This document shows, piece by piece, positions 50,245 through 58,844 of a DNA stretch of 64,000 nt. The number at the start of each line of letters is the position of its first letter. The first letter of the stretch is position 1. The position numbers and the translations under genes were made by a program. The notes under the pieces were generated by a model, which made no database searches, was not told the DNA's origin, and was given only the letters and a program-made list of their open reading frames with translations. Source of the DNA: Poriferisodalis sp965208485 (lineage in GTDB: Bacteria; Actinomycetota; Acidimicrobiia; Acidimicrobiales; Poriferisodalaceae); the NCBI RefSeq assembly GCF_965208485.1, contig NZ_OZ242344.1:620001-684000 (forward strand). Direction: 5' to 3'.

Positions 50245-51035
50245 GTCAGGTGCTTCGTATCGCGGGCGATGAAGCGGATGGCCGCCTTGCGCGGCACCGC
50301 CCGTCCCATGAGCTGGGCAGCCAAGCGGTTCACCCGTCCGGGCACCACCCGCGGGCCGCGGTCCAAGCGGTCCAGCGTCTGGCGTGCCGCTTCTTCGGGG
50401 GCCAGCATGCCGGGCACGTCACGGCCGAACGTCCTGGCATACCCCGGCGTGGGCATGGCCCCGGCACAGCACGCCACCACGTCGATGCCGAACGGCCGGA
50501 GCTCGTACCAGAGGCTCTCGGCGAGATGGGTGTTGAACGCCTTGGTTGCTGCGTACACGGCGACGTGCGGGGTTCCCTGCAAGCCGGAAAGCGACGACAC
50601 CAGCACCACGGCGCCGCGGCCCCGTTCGCACATGGCCGGCGCCAGCGTCTGCACGGCGCGCAGCGGGCCGCGCACGTTCACGTCCACCGCATGCTGGACT
50701 GCCTCGTCGGTGTTGCTGAGAAACGGGCCGATCGGCACAGATGCGGCGTTGTACACCACGATGCCGATGTCCAGGCCGGCAGCCGCATCGGCGAGAGCGG
50801 TCGCGATCGCGTCGTCGGCCAGGTCCAGCTCGACGCAGCGCACCTCGACCGGGTGTGTGCTCTGCAGCCGGGCGCGTACTTCGGCCAGCACGTCCCCCCG
50901 GCGGGCCAGCAGCACCGAGTTCATGCCGCGAGCCGCGAGTTCGGCGGCGAACGCAGCACCGAACCCCTCTGAGGCGCCGGCCACGACGGCCCACTCCCCG
51001 TAGCTGTCGGGGAACGAGCGGCGCCGGCGTCTCAC
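50241..51035 (-). CDS. Short-chain dehydrogenase/reductase
   Basis: A 264-residue SDR with cofactor site VVAGASEGFGAAFA, VYNAASVPIG in place of NNAG, catalytic Ser in VLVSSLSGLQG and YAATKAFNTHLAESLWYEL with Tyr and Lys; then GAMPTPGYA. GTG 51035 starts four bases inside the amidohydrolase stop (GTGA); the frame above is an overlap artefact. C-terminal part has VPGRVNRLAAQLMGRAVPRK, as in lipid-metabolism SDRs of the DltE/YqjQ type. Co-transcribed with the ERG4/ERG24-like gene. Confidence 0.86.
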   Translation of the reverse strand: MRRRRRSFPDSYGEWAVVAGASEGFGAAFAAELAARGMNSVLLARRGDVLAEVRARLQSTHPVEVRCVELDLADDAIATALADAAAGLDIGIVVYNAASVPIGPFLSNTDEAVQHAVDVNVRGPLRAVQTLAPAMCERGRGAVVLVSSLSGLQGTPHVAVYAATKAFNTHLAESLWYELRPFGIDVVACCAGAMPTPGYARTFGRDVPGMLAPEEAARQTLDRLDRGPRVVPGRVNRLAAQLMGRAVPRKAAIRFIARDTKHLT

Positions 51036-52693
51036 GAGGTGGGTTCGCCGCCCAGCACCGTGCCGGCGATGCCGATATCGCGCAACGCCATCGGATCGAC
51101 CTCGTAGGGGTCGTCGTCCAGCACGGTGAAGTCGGCCAGCTTGCCGGCCTCGATCGAGCCCAGCCGGTCGTCGCGGGCCAGCACGTGCGCTGCGTCGATG
51201 GTGATAGCACGCAGTGCCCGGTCCACCGAGATGCGCTCCCCCGGCGCCATCACCGTCTCGCCGTCGGCACCCACCCGGTTGACGGCACACCACACCGCCA
51301 GCAGCGGCTGCAGCGGCGTGACCACCAGGTTGAAATCGCTGTGCAGGGCGAACGTGACCCCAGCCCGCTCCAGCGAGCCCAGACGGGCGGTGGCCTCGCT
51401 GCGGTCGGGCCCGAAGCCGTGATCGGCATGCAGCTGCGCCCGGAAGTGCACGAAGTAGCAGTTGACGCTGGCCAGCCCGCCCAGCGCGGCGAGGCGCTTG
51501 GCCTGAGCGGGCGTCGAGATGCAGTAGTGCTCGATGGTGAAGCGGTGGTCGAAGCGCGGGTGCTCAGCCTGCAGGGCGGCCAGCGTGTCCAGCGTCATGT
51601 CCACCGTGCGGTCGCCGTTCGCGTGGGAGTGGATCTGCACACCCGACTGCCAGAAGGGCCGCATCCGCTCCACCATGTCGTCCCAGGGCACCTCGCCGGT
51701 GTGGGCAGTGTCCTCGTCGAGATAGCCGGGCGAGTTCATCACCAGCGTCATTGACGGGTACGAGCCGTCGTTCACGTACTTCACGCCGTGGGTGTTGAGC
51801 CGGTCGTCGCCCTCGGCCCGTTTCGACGCCAGGAAGTCGAGCATGTCGTCGCCGTAGCTGCGGCGCAGCTTCGGCTCGAAGGGGATCATGAAGATGCGCA
51901 GCGGGAAGGTGCCCTCGGCGATCGCGGCCGCGTGGTCGGTCCATTCGGGCTCGAAGCCGTCGGCCATGCCCCATACCAAGTCGGCGGTGGTGGTCACGCC
52001 GGCGGCGCGGGCGACCGCTCCCATGCGGTCAATAGCGGCCCGGCCGGTGCCCGGCCCGAAGATCGAGGCCGCGACGGGCCGGTTGGCCCGCGCCGTCGCC
52101 TCGGTCTCCACGAACCAGCCGTTCAGCCGACCGTCGGGGTAGCGGCCCAAGCCGTGCCCGACCGAGTCGTTGTCGACGCCGATCAGGCCGAGCATCGGCG
52201 TGTTGGCGTACACGATGTGCGGTGCGTAGGCGCACACCCACAGCGGCACGGTGTCGCTGATGGCGTCGAGCATGTCCCGGTCGAGGTGCCCGGCTTGGCT
52301 GGCCGGGTCGTAGCCCCACGCTGTCAGCGGCTCGCGCGGGTCGCCGTGCTCGGCAACCAGGGCGCGCAACTGGTGCACCACGGCGTCACGGCTGGGCAGG
52401 CCCTTGCGCAGCCCGGTAGGCGACGCCGAGTCGATCGGGCCGACGTAGTGCAGCCCCATGTAGGTGCCGCTGAGCCGCAGGTGGGTATGCGGGTCGATGA
52501 ACCCGGGCATGATCACCTTGGCGGCGTAGCGGTCGTCGATCTCGTAGGGGTTGCGTCGCAGCCATGGCTGCATCGACTGGATTGATCCCACCGACACGAT
52601 GCGGCCGTCGGCCACCGCCACGGCCTCGGCGTGCGGCCTGCCTGGGTCCATGGTGTGGATCCGGGCCACCGGGTACACCGTGATCTGTTCCAT
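51032..52693 (-). CDS. Amidohydrolase (YtcJ-like)
   Basis: A 553-residue metal-dependent amidohydrolase. FIDPHTHLRLSG carries the HxH metal site (about residue 69), GVKYVNDGSYPSMTLVMNSP, QIHSHANGDRTVDM with the next His, RFTIEHYCISTPAQAKRLAA and FALHSDFNLVVTPLQPLLA with the metal Asp; the C-terminal LGSIEAGKLADFTVLDDDP closes the beta-sandwich. Such proteins hydrolyse amide, formamide or related bonds. Starts at ATG 52693 and overlaps the SDR as GTGA. Second intact gene of the operon headed by P450. Confidence 0.86.
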   Translation of the reverse strand: MEQITVYPVARIHTMDPGRPHAEAVAVADGRIVSVGSIQSMQPWLRRNPYEIDDRYAAKVIMPGFIDPHTHLRLSGTYMGLHYVGPIDSASPTGLRKGLPSRDAVVHQLRALVAEHGDPREPLTAWGYDPASQAGHLDRDMLDAISDTVPLWVCAYAPHIVYANTPMLGLIGVDNDSVGHGLGRYPDGRLNGWFVETEATARANRPVAASIFGPGTGRAAIDRMGAVARAAGVTTTADLVWGMADGFEPEWTDHAAAIAEGTFPLRIFMIPFEPKLRRSYGDDMLDFLASKRAEGDDRLNTHGVKYVNDGSYPSMTLVMNSPGYLDEDTAHTGEVPWDDMVERMRPFWQSGVQIHSHANGDRTVDMTLDTLAALQAEHPRFDHRFTIEHYCISTPAQAKRLAALGGLASVNCYFVHFRAQLHADHGFGPDRSEATARLGSLERAGVTFALHSDFNLVVTPLQPLLAVWCAVNRVGADGETVMAPGERISVDRALRAITIDAAHVLARDDRLGSIEAGKLADFTVLDDDPYEVDPMALRDIGIAGTVLGGEPTS

Positions 52694-52737
52694 GCGCCAC
52701 CCCCGCTGGTGCCGTGGGCTTCCCGCACGGTTCTAGC

Positions 52738-53004
52738 TCAGCGCACCGAGGTGATGAAGCTCTCCAGCGCGGCGATGTGCTCGGCGGTGTTGCCCAGGTT
52801 GGCAGCGGGGTTGCCGCCCCACTCGCAGGTCGTGCTCTGGCAGTTGATCGAGAAATGGCTGAAGCCCGCGTCCCGGGCGCCGAGGACATGGTCGTACGTG
52901 ACGATGTGGGCATAACCGAGCGACTCAGCCGCTTGGGCCCAATCGCGCAGCGCGATCGGGTCGGTGCCGGTCTCGCACGTCGGCAGGACCGCGCCGAACT
53001 TCAT
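52738..53004 (-). pseudogene. LLM-class oxidoreductase with in-frame internal deletion
   Basis: An 88-residue frame. MKFGAVLPTCETGTDPIALR and WAQAAESLGYAHIVTYDHVL are a perfect LLM N terminus; from about residue 47 it switches to the family's C terminus (ARDAGFSHFSINCQ and NTAEHIAALESFITSV). About 200 codons of the barrel are missing although the frame is preserved. It cannot form the flavin/F420 barrel. It lies between the P450 and the amidohydrolase in the operon. Confidence 0.75.
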
Positions 53005-53022
53005 GAGCCCGTCGCCGCCGGC

Positions 53023-54243
53023 TCAGCTCAGGATGCGCAGCGGCACGCTGCGCGGTCCCCGGATCGGGCCCACCGACCACTGGACCTCGGAGGGGTCTAC
53101 GGCCAGCTCGAAACGCGGGTAGCGCTCCAGCCAGGCGGTCAGGCCTACCCGCAGCTCCATGCGCGCCAAGTTCGAGCCCAAGCAGCGATGCACGCCCACC
53201 CCGAATGCCATGTGGCGGTTGTTCTCGCGATCCAAGATCAGCTCGTCGGGGTTCTCGAAGTAGTCGGGGTCGCGATTCGCCGACGGGTACGCCAGCAGCA
53301 CCCGCTCGCCCTTCGAGACGGGGCAGCCGGCGATCTCGGCATCGTCGGTGATGTAGCGGGCGATGGTGACCGGGCTGTAGTAGCGCAGGAACTCCTCGAT
53401 GGCGGTGGGCATCAGCTCGGGCTCGGCGACCAGTCGCTTGAGGTCGTCAGGGTGCGAGCCGAGGTGGAACAGCATCGAGCCCAGCGTCGACCAGGTCGTG
53501 TCGATGCCGCCCAGCATCAGCACGAACAACGCACCGATGCGTTCCTTGCGGGTGAACGGCCGTGTGCCGCCGTCGGGCAACTCGGCCTCGGCCCGCAGCA
53601 CCGTGCTCACCAGATCGTCGGGTGCGTCGTCACCCAGATCCTCGCGCTCGTCGAGTTGGTTGGCGAAGAACTCTTGGACCTCGCGGGCTGCCCGCCGTGC
53701 GATGGCCAGGTCAATCTGCCCTTCCTTGAGCATCCCGTCCACCCAGCGCCGGAATGTCGGGCCCATCCCGGCAGAGACGCCGAACAGATGACCCATGACC
53801 TCCACCGGCAACAGCTGCGCGTAGTCGAGGGCGCCGTCGGCGAGCTCGGCGTCGCCGATGTCGTCGAGCAGCCGTTCGGCCATGGCGACGACGGCCGGCT
53901 CCAGCTCATCGGTGGCCTTCGGGCTGAACGACGGCAGCAACGGTCGGCGGACCGGGCCGTGCTCGGGAGGATCGAGCGTGATCGGCGACAGGTCGAGCTT
54001 GATCTTGTCGGGATGGTTCGTGTTGACCGCAGTGACGCGATTCGAGAAGGTCTCGGTGTTCCGGGCGGTGGTGACGATGTCGTCGTGCCGGGTGACCAAG
54101 TACGCGCCGTAGAACCGCTCGGTGGAGGCGACCGGGCAGCGCTCGCGCAGGTCGGCCATGATCTCGGGCCCGTCGGCGGCCCACTCCTCGCTGAGATGGT
54201 CGAAGTCGGTTGCCCAGTCGGTGACCGGCGGTCGTTCTGGCAT
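53023..54243 (-). CDS. Cytochrome P450
   Basis: A 406-residue soluble bacterial P450. The I-helix oxygen-binding site is MLGGIDTTWSTLG, the K-helix ExxR region is AIEEFLRYYSPVTIAR, and the heme-thiolate loop is MAFGVGVHRCLGSNLARMEL. ATG 54243 is chosen from family alignment; frame is open further to 54576. No ferredoxin or reductase gene is adjacent. The first gene of the - strand operon with the amidohydrolase, SDR and ERG4-like reductase; together they could modify a terpenoid or sterol-like compound. Confidence 0.92.
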   Translation of the reverse strand: MPERPPVTDWATDFDHLSEEWAADGPEIMADLRERCPVASTERFYGAYLVTRHDDIVTTARNTETFSNRVTAVNTNHPDKIKLDLSPITLDPPEHGPVRRPLLPSFSPKATDELEPAVVAMAERLLDDIGDAELADGALDYAQLLPVEVMGHLFGVSAGMGPTFRRWVDGMLKEGQIDLAIARRAAREVQEFFANQLDEREDLGDDAPDDLVSTVLRAEAELPDGGTRPFTRKERIGALFVLMLGGIDTTWSTLGSMLFHLGSHPDDLKRLVAEPELMPTAIEEFLRYYSPVTIARYITDDAEIAGCPVSKGERVLLAYPSANRDPDYFENPDELILDRENNRHMAFGVGVHRCLGSNLARMELRVGLTAWLERYPRFELAVDPSEVQWSVGPIRGPRSVPLRILS

Positions 54244-54508
54244 GTCGGTAAACGCTCCACTCTTGGCAATCGCCGCGGCATCGTGGCGGCAGGCACAGAC
54301 GCTGCCAGCGATCCGCACGGACACCGATGGTATTGCGCCGGTGGTTTGCTCCGCCGGAGTTCCTGGGCGACCGGCCCGGCGGGCAGTGCCGGCGTGCGTT
54401 CGGCGCGTCGCACAGCCACTGCGTCGGTACGGCACCGCGCGACCGCGGCGCCGGTCGCCAGGATGCGCGGCCGCTGCGTCGGCCCGGCACTGCGCGTACC
54501 GTGGTGGC

Positions 54509-55681
54509 GTGCCGCTCGACGTCATCGGGATGATCGGCGTGTCGCCGCCCAAGGACGACTCGACCGTGCACGTCATCGAGGGCGGGCTGTCCCGCCAGTT
54601 CCTCGAGGACTTCAGCCGTGCTCACGACGAGGCCGGCTTCGACCTGGTGCTGGTGGGCTACACGTCGACCTCGGCCGACGGCTGGGCGGTGGCGACCCAC
54701 GCCGCTTCGGTCACCAAGCGGCTCGGCTACCTCGTCGCGCACCGGCCCGGCTTCGTGGCGCCCACGCTGGCCGCCCGCAAGGCAGCCACCTTCGATCAGC
54801 TCAGCGGCGGCCGCTTCGCGCTGCACATCATCGCCGGGGCCAGCGACAAGGACAATCAGCGCGACGGCGACTACCTGCCGAAGGTCGACCGCTATGCCCG
54901 TGCGGGCGAGTACATCGACGTGATGCGCCGGACGTGGACGTCACCGGAGCCGTTCGACCACGAAGGGCCGTACTACCGATTCAGCAACGTACGCGCCGAC
55001 GTGCAACCGCTTCAACAGCCGTCGCCCCCGATCTTCTTCGGAGGCTCCAGCGAAGAGGCATTGGAGATGGGCGCTCAACGGTGCGACGTGTATGCCATTT
55101 ACGCAGAGCCCCGGGCGGCCGTTGCCGAGCGCTTCGCTGACTTCCGCCACCGGGCCGCCGCATACGGACGCACGCCTCGGTTCTCGATCAGCGTGCGCCC
55201 GATCCTGGGCGACACCGAGGGCGAGGCGTGGGATCGAGCTGAACGCATTCTGGGCGGCATCGAGGCTGCGGGAACCGACAAGCTGACGGTGGCGGGCAGT
55301 CACCGGGGCAAGCCGTACGACCATGGCGGCGACCGGATGCTGTCCTATGCCGCCGCGAGCGATGTCCACGATGAGCGGCTGTGGCTCAAGATCGCCGAGG
55401 CCACCGGTGCTCCCGGCAATACGTCTTGTTTGGTGGGCACCGCCGAGCAGGTGGCCGACTCCATCCTGCGCTATTACGAACTGGGCCTGCCCCCCGGCGG
55501 TGGCCCTTCCGACATCGGCTACGTGCTGATCCGGGGATTCGACCCGTTCAACGACGCCGTGGACTTCGGCCGCGAGCTGATCCCCCGCATCAAGGCAGGC
55601 GCTGCCGAGCTCGATGCGCACAATGCTCCGACCAACTCCGACTCGGCAATGGCCAGCAAAGTTACCGCTGCCGCCGACTGA
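54509..55681 (+). CDS. SsuD-like LLM monooxygenase
   Basis: A 390-residue FMNH2-dependent monooxygenase of the alkanesulfonate type. MPLDVIGMIGVSPPKDDSTV, FSRAHDEAGFDLVLVGYTST, RLGYLVAHRPGFVAPTLAAR, KAATFDQLSGGRFALHIIAG and PPIFFGGSSEEALEMGAQRC are strong SsuD/NtaA signatures. Start GTG 54509; GTGs at 54501 and 54504 are close, and no strong ribosome site is seen. Divergent from the P450 operon across about 265 bases that should hold both promoters. It would release sulfite or a similar group from an organosulfonate. Confidence 0.87.
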   Translation: MPLDVIGMIGVSPPKDDSTVHVIEGGLSRQFLEDFSRAHDEAGFDLVLVGYTSTSADGWAVATHAASVTKRLGYLVAHRPGFVAPTLAARKAATFDQLSGGRFALHIIAGASDKDNQRDGDYLPKVDRYARAGEYIDVMRRTWTSPEPFDHEGPYYRFSNVRADVQPLQQPSPPIFFGGSSEEALEMGAQRCDVYAIYAEPRAAVAERFADFRHRAAAYGRTPRFSISVRPILGDTEGEAWDRAERILGGIEAAGTDKLTVAGSHRGKPYDHGGDRMLSYAAASDVHDERLWLKIAEATGAPGNTSCLVGTAEQVADSILRYYELGLPPGGGPSDIGYVLIRGFDPFNDAVDFGRELIPRIKAGAAELDAHNAPTNSDSAMASKVTAAAD

Positions 55682-55752
55682 GCCTCCGCAGAGCCACGGC
55701 TAGCCTCCCGTGACATGAGTCGAGTAGCTCGCTCGAGTCGCGGAGCAGCCCA

Positions 55753-57222
55753 GTGAACTCCCAGGCTGCGGTAACCCCAGAGTTCCGTTTCCGTAATCTC
55801 GGGCCGATTGCCGAAGGCACCATTCAGTTGCGCCCGCTGACGATCCTGATCGGCAAGAACAACACCGGCAAGACGTACACGGCTCAGGCGATCTACGCCG
55901 CTCACAAGGCGCTCGAACGCGCGAACGGACCTGCAACGCCACCGCTCACACGCGACGAGTCGTTCGACGTCATCAGCCTGATCAACCACGCGGCTACGGC
56001 TGGCGCCGAGCCGGCATCGTCGTTTGTCGGCAAGTTCCAAACATGGATCAGCTCAAGGCTCGAACGTGCGGGCCACAACCTCGCAGACCGCCTCGCCGTC
56101 TATTTCGACGTCGAGAAACTCAGCGAACTGAAGCGGTGGAGGACTGGCGGCGAACTTGATATCGCCGTGCATCGTCGACGCACCGAGACTGACTCGACCG
56201 TTCTCTTCTCGCTCTCCGGCGAACACGAAGGTTCTCCGCTGGACTCCATCGACCTCAGCGGCCTGCGCGAGACGCCTGTCGTAGAACTGCTTGACGACTT
56301 CCTCGCCGGTTCATCGGGCGCAGGGGCTGCGTCTCGCAGCGAGCTGCTACAGCGCAGGACGGCGTCAATGCTCGCCGACTACCTGTGGTACCGCCACCTT
56401 GTCCCCACATCCGGCCTCGGAGGCCAGGCGCACTATCTGCCCGCAGGACGATCGGGTTTGCTGGAGGCCTGGACCGATGTCGTGCGGATTCGGTTGGAAC
56501 AGGACCGCGAGGGTCTTGCGCTCACGGGTCGGGAACCCGCCGCTCTTGGGGGCATCGCGCTCGATTTCCTCATCGAGCTCCAGCAGTTGACGAGTCCTCG
56601 CCCTCAGCGACGGGCGTGGCAGAAGCCTTTGAGACGCTCAGTACGAGTCGCTCCTGATATCCCCACGGCAGCGTCGCATCTTGAGCGCCTCATCGGTGGG
56701 AGCGTCGTGGTTGCCAGAGGCCGCGAGCAGGTGCCGTCGTTGAGCTATCAGCATGGCAAAGAGGTCATTCCGGTTCAGCGTGCCTCCTCCATGGTCGCCG
56801 AGCTCGCGCCGCTCATCAGATGGATCAGCGACGTGCTCGGCCCCAGAGACCTCTTGCTGATCGACGAGCCGGAAGCACACATGCATCCCGAGGCGGTGCT
56901 CGCAGTCGCGCAGACACTCGTGGCGCTCTCGCAAGCGGGTGTACGAGTGCTGTGCACAACCCACAGCACCGATTTCCTCCACCAAGTCTCGAACTGCATG
57001 CTTCGGGCGGCTCAGACACCGTCGCCGGATTCCGCGGACGCTCCATCGATCAGCGTCGACGACCTTGCTGTCTACCGATTCGAGCGCGGAGACCCCGAGC
57101 AAGGTTCGACTGTTACACCTGTCGAGGTCGATCCGGCCTGGGGCATTCCCGAAGACGAGTACGTAGCCGTGGCAGAACGCTTGGCCGACGAGACCGCACG
57201 GCTTCTCGGCGAAGCGCGGTGA
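55753..57222 (+). CDS. AAA ATPase (OLD/RecF-like), candidate defence ATPase
   Basis: A 489-residue ABC-type/SMC-like ATPase. Walker A ILIGKNNTGKTYTAQAI near residue 35, a long variable middle, then the signature-side and Walker B LLLIDEPEAHMHPEAV (about 373-388) and the switch His in LCTTHSTDFLHQV. This GKNNTGKT..DEPEAHMHP pattern is that of AAA_15/OLD-type ATPases found in anti-phage systems. Unlike OLD it has no Toprim domain. Start GTG 55753. The next gene begins inside its stop (GTGA), so the two are co-translated. Probable DNA- or damage-sensing partner of the downstream protein. Confidence 0.75.
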   Translation: MNSQAAVTPEFRFRNLGPIAEGTIQLRPLTILIGKNNTGKTYTAQAIYAAHKALERANGPATPPLTRDESFDVISLINHAATAGAEPASSFVGKFQTWISSRLERAGHNLADRLAVYFDVEKLSELKRWRTGGELDIAVHRRRTETDSTVLFSLSGEHEGSPLDSIDLSGLRETPVVELLDDFLAGSSGAGAASRSELLQRRTASMLADYLWYRHLVPTSGLGGQAHYLPAGRSGLLEAWTDVVRIRLEQDREGLALTGREPAALGGIALDFLIELQQLTSPRPQRRAWQKPLRRSVRVAPDIPTAASHLERLIGGSVVVARGREQVPSLSYQHGKEVIPVQRASSMVAELAPLIRWISDVLGPRDLLLIDEPEAHMHPEAVLAVAQTLVALSQAGVRVLCTTHSTDFLHQVSNCMLRAAQTPSPDSADAPSISVDDLAVYRFERGDPEQGSTVTPVEVDPAWGIPEDEYVAVAERLADETARLLGEAR

Positions 57223-57746
57223 GCTTCGACGCCGACCAACTGCTTTCTCAACACTCGGCCTGCGAGTGCAGGCTGGACCGATCGCCGCATTCGAATCGCA
57301 TTGGTCCAGAGGAAACCAGCCCTGACGAGGCAATCCCGAACCACATCAGTAAGGACAACTGCACCCTCACGATCGAGGGGTTGATTGCTGCGTTTGATTG
57401 CGACGAGTGCGCCGCATTCGAGCCCGACGAACTCCGCCCTGACGCGATCGCACTTCGGGAATGCGACGGCAGCAATCAGTGGATCGTCTCCGAAATGAAG
57501 CTCACAATGCGCGAACGTGCCGGTCGGCAAGCCGCCGCAGGCTTGGCCAAACTCGGCAACCATCCGCTCTATGCCGCCCAACTTGACTCAGCCGAGGTCG
57601 TCTTCGTAGTCAAGAGACGCCGCAAGAGTGACCGCACCATCATGCGGGCCATCGGGACCATCCGTGAAGGCCATTGGGTCGTCAATCCACTGCTGCTCGA
57701 TTCTGGCAGTACTCATACCTGTCCAACGGCCGGATTGTTGGAGTAA
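57219..57746 (+). CDS. Small nuclease-like protein coupled to AAA ATPase
   Basis: A 175-residue protein from GTG 57219. An N-terminal Cys-containing part (HSACECRLD, CTLTIEGLIAAFDCDECA) is followed by LRPDAIALRECDGSNQWIVS, EMKLTMRERAGRQAAAGLAK and VVFVVKRRRKSDRTIMRAIG. The RPD ... SEMK spacing with a following Gln suggests a PD-(D/E)XK nuclease core (Asp, then Glu-x-Lys), but this is a motif reading, not a family match. The four-base overlap with the ATPase gene indicates a fixed two-gene module, as in ATPase-effector defence systems. Confidence 0.55.
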   Translation: MSFDADQLLSQHSACECRLDRSPHSNRIGPEETSPDEAIPNHISKDNCTLTIEGLIAAFDCDECAAFEPDELRPDAIALRECDGSNQWIVSEMKLTMRERAGRQAAAGLAKLGNHPLYAAQLDSAEVVFVVKRRRKSDRTIMRAIGTIREGHWVVNPLLLDSGSTHTCPTAGLLE

Positions 57747-57928
57747 GTCTTCGCCCCGGGGTCGGCGGCATTGGGTTGGGCCAATACGCGAGCGGCCGCC
57801 TCGTCGGCAAGACTGGATGAGGCAGCTGTGTACAGCGCGGCCGGGTTCCCGCCTCGCAGATGCGATGGACACCGGATCGGTCACGTCGGCGCAGCAATTC
57901 CGAACGTTGACTGCAGAAGGCAAGGACC

Positions 57929-58720
57929 ATGCTCGATTTGGACCTGACCGGACGGACGGCGCTGGTGACCGGCGCTTCCAAGGGCATCGGCGAGGCCTCG
58001 GTGCGGCTGTTCGCTGATCATGGTGCCGCCGTGGCGTTCTGCGCCCGCGGCGCCGAAGCGGTGAACGCGCTGGCTGCGTACGTGCCGCCGTCGGGATCGG
58101 GCTCGGTCCGCGGCTACACGGCGGACATGTCCGATGCCGACGCCACACAGGCATTCCTCGAGACAGCCACGGCCGATGTCGGGCCCGCCGACATCTTGGT
58201 CAACAACGTGGGCGCCTCCCCGTCGCGGAACTTCCTGTACATGTCCGACGACGACTGGACCGATCTGCACCAGCTCAACTTGATGTCGGCGGTGCGCTGC
58301 ACCCGGTTCTGCCTGCCGCACATGCGCAAGCAGAAGTGGGGCCGGGTGATCATGATCGCCACCGGCGCTGCCTTCTCCCCTAACGCCGCGCTCATCGACT
58401 ACGCCGCGACCAAGGCGGCCATGGTGGCCACCGCCAAGGCGCTGGCGGGCAAGTACGGCGCCGACAACGTGCTCACCAACACCGTCATCCCCGGGCTCAT
58501 CCGCACCGACATGTGGGAACGAGCGGCAGCCGAGATCGCTGAGGCCAACAACACCGACGCCGAGGCGATCTTCGCCCGCAATTCCACCGGAGTCCCCCAG
58601 GGCCGTTATGGCACTGCCGACGAGGTCGCCTCCGGCGTGGTTTTCCTGGCAAGCAACGCAGCGAACTACGTCAACGGCACCTGCCTCACCATCGACGGCG
58701 GCGTCGGCACCCACGTCTGA
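57929..58720 (+). CDS. Short-chain dehydrogenase/reductase (FabG-like)
   Basis: A 263-residue SDR: LVTGASKGIGEASVR, ILVNNVGASPSRNFLYM, VIMIATGAAFSPN, YAATKAAMVATAKAL and LTIDGGVGTHV. It is closest in feel to 3-oxoacyl-ACP reductase-like SDRs. Start ATG 57929 with GAAGGCAAGG upstream. Followed after 124 bases by an acyl-CoA dehydrogenase, so a role in fatty or branched acyl-CoA oxidation is plausible. Confidence 0.86.
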   Translation: MLDLDLTGRTALVTGASKGIGEASVRLFADHGAAVAFCARGAEAVNALAAYVPPSGSGSVRGYTADMSDADATQAFLETATADVGPADILVNNVGASPSRNFLYMSDDDWTDLHQLNLMSAVRCTRFCLPHMRKQKWGRVIMIATGAAFSPNAALIDYAATKAAMVATAKALAGKYGADNVLTNTVIPGLIRTDMWERAAAEIAEANNTDAEAIFARNSTGVPQGRYGTADEVASGVVFLASNAANYVNGTCLTIDGGVGTHV

Positions 58721-58844
58721 CCTGAACACCTGTCTGCGTTGCTCTGAAACTGATCTGAGCCGCGGGCTAGCTTTCGGGGCGCACAGGCGCTGTACGGATC
58801 GGCGCCGACCTTGCCTACCTCACAGACCAAACAGGAGCACCGAC

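Noticed and set aside
52714..55140. 808-codon + strand frame
   Set aside because: Overlaps the P450 in antisense and the LLM gene in another frame; both real genes have strong motifs.
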